Part shown: one piece after another, positions 60,914 to 64,000 of the stretch
How positions within the stretch are numbered: position 1 is the stretch's first letter
Layout: each line of letters begins with the position of its first letter
From: Bog-473 sp963755375
GTDB taxonomy: Bacteria > Actinomycetota > Acidimicrobiia > Acidimicrobiales > RAAP-2
DNA: 64,000 nucleotides
Direction of reading: 5' to 3'
Assembly (NCBI GenBank): GCA_963755375.1
Contig: CAVWKG010000016.1
Span: forward strand, 1,736,001 to 1,800,000
Made by a program: the position numbers and the translations under genes
The notes under the pieces: model-generated
The model's database searches: none
What the model was told of the DNA's origin: nothing
What the model saw: the letters and a program-made list of their open reading frames with translations, nothing else

Positions 60914-63193
60914 TCAGTGGCGTGAGAGGAGCACTTTCGCCTCCGCCGCAATTCGCGGCACCATCCATTCGGCGACCCAGAGTGATGCCCTCGGGCGGAC
61001 GTAGTGCAGACCGTCGGGCCGTAGCGTCTGAAGGCATGGAACGGGGGACATTATCGGCCCACACGCGAACTTGTTCCCGCTCTTCGAAAGGGTCGGATTG
61101 AACCCTGGGACGACGTAGGGGCATGGGGGCCCCGAGGGGCAGACCCGGGGCACGAGGTTGACCACACCGACCTGGTTTGGATGGAGTGCAGCCACCTCCT
61201 GCAACAAAGCGTTCATACGTTCGTAGGAGATGTCGTCGGAATCTAACCCCGGATTCTTGTGGTATGCGGGTGGCTCCAAGACGAGAATGACTCTGGCACC
61301 AGTGGCGACCAGACTGTCCACACGAGCATTCATTCGCTGCAGCATCACCGCGTGCCACTGTGATGATCCCGACACCAGCACTTTGCTCCCACCTGATGTG
61401 AGGTCGACGAAGGAGCTGCGTTCGTCTGTGCTGCCCCACACGATGACCCGCGGGTCATAGCGCTCGATAGCTGTGGCTTGGGCGCGGTCGGCCTCACTCT
61501 GGCATTTTGCGGTGTATGCGGCGATGTTCAGACCGCCCACATAGAACGGGGTGAGCTGCCCGCTCACCACTCCGCATCCGACAACGGCTCCGGAGTGAAA
61601 TTGCAGCCCGTACGTTGGCCCCACCGCCGCCAGCCCTGGGAGGAGGGTGCACGACGTCGAATCACCGATGACAACAACGGACTGATCTACGACGCCGCCT
61701 GACTTCGGCGAGACAGGGTGCCCAGATGCATACGTCGAGCGCAGGTGTGAGACCACCTTCGAGGACAGGTTGCAGCGCGAACCCGTGGTCGCCGCTCCCA
61801 GGCTGCCCAGATTGATCGTCGGCCTTCGCTCCTCGACGGTCGTCACCGCGAGGGTCGCACCAACGAGACACAGGCCCAAGACGACGCTGGCCACGGGCCT
61901 TCCCACTAGGGATTTCGCGTGACGCAGCGGGTTCTCCATCACGCAATAGGTGGCCGTCGCCACCGCTGCCGCGATTAGGAGCAAGAGGACGTTGTCCCAG
62001 ACGGGAAGGCTGGTGGTCCCCCGGTACTGGGCGGCGATGACGAGGATCGGCCAATGCCAGAGGTAGAGCGAGTACGAGATCAGGCCGAGGAGCTGGAAAG
62101 GCCGCTGGCGGAGAAGGCACTCGACACCCCAGCTCGGTTGCCGTGCACCAGCAGCGATGATGAACGCGGCGCCAAGGACAGGCATCGCGGCCAGCGCTCC
62201 GGGGTACACCGTTGCCGATGTCAGCGTGACGCTCGCCACGACGATGGCACCGAGCCCGAGCCATGAGAGAAGCGCCGCCAAGGACTGAGGCATCCGGCGG
62301 AGGCTGTTTCCCGAAACGGCGATGAGAGCCCCGAGAGCAAGCTCCCAGGCCCGTGTCAAAGGTGAGAAGAACGCACTGGCCGCATTGCTGGACGTGAAGA
62401 CGATGGAATACGCGTAGGAGGCGACGATGATGGCGACGAGAACTGTGCCCAACCGATGTCGTAGCGGAACACGCCGAAGCACACCGGCCGTGATGAGCAC
62501 GATCGTCGGATACACGATGTAGAACTGCTCCTCGACGGCCAGCGACCAGTAGTTCTGCAGCGCCGAGGGCGGCTGTTGCGAGGCGAGGTAGTTCGTCTGT
62601 GCGGCCGCAAAATGGAAGTTGGCCAAGAAGACGGCCGCCCATTGACCGTCGATCGCGGTCTCGTGCCCGGTCAGTGGGCCAAGGAAGTGAAATGCGGCCA
62701 CCACGGTGACAACGATGACCAGCGTGGCCGCCGGCAGGATGCGGCGCGCTCGCCGAGCGTAGAAGCGCAACAAGGATGTCGAGTCCCGTGCCGCACGTTC
62801 CCGCAGCAGAACACCGGTGATTACAAACCCCGAGATAACGAAGAAGACGTCCACGCCGACGTAGCCGCCGCTGACACCTGGAACACCCGCGTGAAAAAGG
62901 ACGACGAGGAGAATGGCGACGGCTCGGAGTCCCTGGACGTCCGGGCGGAACAACCGGTCGCCAGGTGCGGTTCCGGCCTCGTTGCCGAGCATATTGCGAT
63001 CGATCGTGACCGACGTCGCTGGTTGCGAGGCGTCACTCGACGCGGTCCTGGATACCACGAATCTTCCCCTGGATCCCGGCAAGACGCTCCCGAGCTTACT
63101 GTTGAACCGCACGAGGAGACCTGGTCTCCAGAGCTTTGCCATGCTGGCCTGCACCCGTCGACCGGCCAGGTAGGAAGGTAGCCAATCGCTCAT
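60914..63193 (-). CDS. Acyltransferase-3 / SGNH O-acetylase (OafA-like), second copy
   Basis: This 759-residue protein has a 10-helix acyltransferase-3 domain (DVQGLRAVAILLVVLFHAG with the catalytic His, GGYVGVDVFFVISGFVITG, YARRARRILPAATLV, ALQNYWSLAVEEQFYIVYPT, YSLYLWHWPILVIAA) and a C-terminal SGNH domain (QSVVVIGDSTSCTLLPGL, LRPDGLHYVRPRASLWVAEW). The first ~80 residues are not conserved; an internal ATG near 62991 could be the real start. The protein O-acylates extracellular glycans. It is only distantly related to the copy at 42673. Confidence 0.85.
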   Translation of the reverse strand: MSDWLPSYLAGRRVQASMAKLWRPGLLVRFNSKLGSVLPGSRGRFVVSRTASSDASQPATSVTIDRNMLGNEAGTAPGDRLFRPDVQGLRAVAILLVVLFHAGVPGVSGGYVGVDVFFVISGFVITGVLLRERAARDSTSLLRFYARRARRILPAATLVIVVTVVAAFHFLGPLTGHETAIDGQWAAVFLANFHFAAAQTNYLASQQPPSALQNYWSLAVEEQFYIVYPTIVLITAGVLRRVPLRHRLGTVLVAIIVASYAYSIVFTSSNAASAFFSPLTRAWELALGALIAVSGNSLRRMPQSLAALLSWLGLGAIVVASVTLTSATVYPGALAAMPVLGAAFIIAAGARQPSWGVECLLRQRPFQLLGLISYSLYLWHWPILVIAAQYRGTTSLPVWDNVLLLLIAAAVATATYCVMENPLRHAKSLVGRPVASVVLGLCLVGATLAVTTVEERRPTINLGSLGAATTGSRCNLSSKVVSHLRSTYASGHPVSPKSGGVVDQSVVVIGDSTSCTLLPGLAAVGPTYGLQFHSGAVVGCGVVSGQLTPFYVGGLNIAAYTAKCQSEADRAQATAIERYDPRVIVWGSTDERSSFVDLTSGGSKVLVSGSSQWHAVMLQRMNARVDSLVATGARVILVLEPPAYHKNPGLDSDDISYERMNALLQEVAALHPNQVGVVNLVPRVCPSGPPCPYVVPGFNPTLSKSGNKFACGPIMSPVPCLQTLRPDGLHYVRPRASLWVAEWMVPRIAAEAKVLLSRH

Positions 63194-63445
63194 CGTCCGT
63201 CAAGGCGTCATGGCGTGAGCACCTCGCACGCGCGCAAACTCGAGAGTGCTGTCGATGTCACGAAACGTTGGCTGAGGCCTAGGCAGCAAGCAACGTCACC
63301 GCACAGTGAGCAACGCGCTTATATGGTTCTTCGGATTTCAGCGGAGAGCCACCGCGTCCGCAAGTCCCCCTGAATTAGGCGAAGGTGCTCCAGGGTTGTG
63401 GTGTGAGCCAACGTCCCAGAAACACCTCCGTCCTTGTCCACCCTA

Positions 63446-64000
63446 ATGAGATCCTCCAAGCCCCTGGTGGGTCTCGAAGACGTCCGCGTCCTCGCCTACG
63501 TGCGTCGAGGTCCCGACGTCGAGCTCATGATGGAGCAGGTGACCGGCGTGCTCTCGTGTCCGCTTTGTGGGCAATGGGCCCAGGTCAAAGAACGCCCGGT
63601 CGTGCACTATGTCGACCTGCCCGTCTATGGCACTCCGATGTCGCTGTCGTGGAAGAAGCACAGGCTGCGCTGTGTCGACCGTCGACCCGACGTGCCCCAA
63701 AAGGTCCTGGGTGACAGAGGACCATCGGATCGCGGCCAAGAGCTGCTTGTTGACCACCAGGGCGGCTAAGTGGGCGACGGTTCAGGTGGGCGCAGGCCGG
63801 ACGGTCTCAGAAGTGGGGGCCGAACTGGCCTGTGATTGGCACACGGTCAACGATGCCGTGTGCACCTATGGCGAGGCCCTGCTCGCAGCCGACCGCAAGC
63901 GTCTGAACCGCACCACGGCCATCCGTCTCGACGAGACCTCCTTCGTCCGGCTCTCCAAGAAGATGCAGACCGACTACGCCACGACGGTGGCCGACGTGGA
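63446..64000 (+). pseudogene. ISL3-family transposase, frameshifted, cut by window edge
   Basis: From ATG 63446 the frame gives VGLEDVRVLAYVRRGPDVEL, GVLSCPLCGQWAQVKERPVV (zinc-finger Cys pair), HYVDLPVYGTPMSLSWKKHR and LRCVD. After a change near 63690 it continues PTCPKRSWVTEDHRIAAKSC, RTVSEVGAELACDWHTVNDA and RTTAIRLDETSFVRLSKKMQ (first catalytic Asp in RLDETS), then leaves the window. This is the ISL3 order: zinc-ribbon, HTH, DDE. The frame change makes it a pseudogene or points to a sequence error. No terminal repeat is visible here. Confidence 0.78.

Noticed and set aside
1..64000. CRISPR arrays, tRNA or rRNA genes
   Set aside because: No regularly spaced repeats of the right size and no tRNA or rRNA signature stretches were noticed while reading both strands; a covariance-model scan was not possible.

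Overview
The window is high-G+C DNA with compact operons, 4-nt ATGA/GTGA overlaps, frequent GTG/TTG starts and several leaderless-looking promoters. Its gene content (FadE-type acyl-CoA dehydrogenase, steroid-type P450, [3Fe-4S] ferredoxin, MarR/MFS pair, DUF2142 and GT-C membrane proteins) points to an actinobacterium, plausibly an uncultured soil or freshwater member of the Acidimicrobiia. This is inference from gene content; no rRNA or tRNA gene was seen.

Positions 1-22,000 are mainly metabolic. They hold a truncated GT4 glycosyltransferase, an acyl-CoA dehydrogenase, a LuxR-type response regulator, a CBS protein, an autoregulated MarR/MFS pair, an NfuA-like protein, FAA hydrolase, HdeD/DUF308 protein, secernin-like peptidase and cytochrome P450. 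A reverse-strand electron-transfer operon follows (15183 down to 11782): Ser-rich membrane protein, ApbE, ferric-reductase-like membrane cytochrome, NuoF-like flavoprotein and ferredoxin. A forward acyl-CoA module (phosphotriesterase-like hydrolase, AMP-ligase, divergent crotonase), a YceI protein and a monofunctional catalase complete the region.

Positions 22,000-34,400 are a surface-glycan locus. A long reverse operon carries all four enzymes of the GDP-D-glycero-D-manno-heptose route (GmhA, HddA, GmhB, HddC), a short transaldolase, an SDR epimerase, two methyltransferases and several glycosyltransferases. Its last gene, a GT2, is preceded by a 26-codon upstream ORF that overlaps it.

Positions 34,400-41,000 are a decay zone. 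An IS3-family element with recognisable terminal inverted repeats abuts a second, truncated IS3-like element. Broken copies of a GT2, a methyltransferase and a membrane glycosyltransferase follow.

Positions 41,000-63,200 hold more envelope-glycan genes: three paralogous GT-C-like membrane proteins (two with a C-terminal Ig-like domain and with a block of almost identical DNA), two related ~700-residue GT-C proteins, two acyltransferase-3/SGNH O-acetylases, a DUF2142 protein, and a forward operon of a LegB-like 4,6-dehydratase, a nucleotidyltransferase and a GT2. Fragments of a 2OG-Fe(II) oxygenase, an IS21-type transposase and a phospholipase C lie between them. The window ends inside an ISL3-like transposase gene.

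Single-base frame breaks also occur in otherwise well-conserved genes outside the decay zone (NuoF-like, CMD-like, cNMP-binding). Some may be sequencing errors rather than biology.
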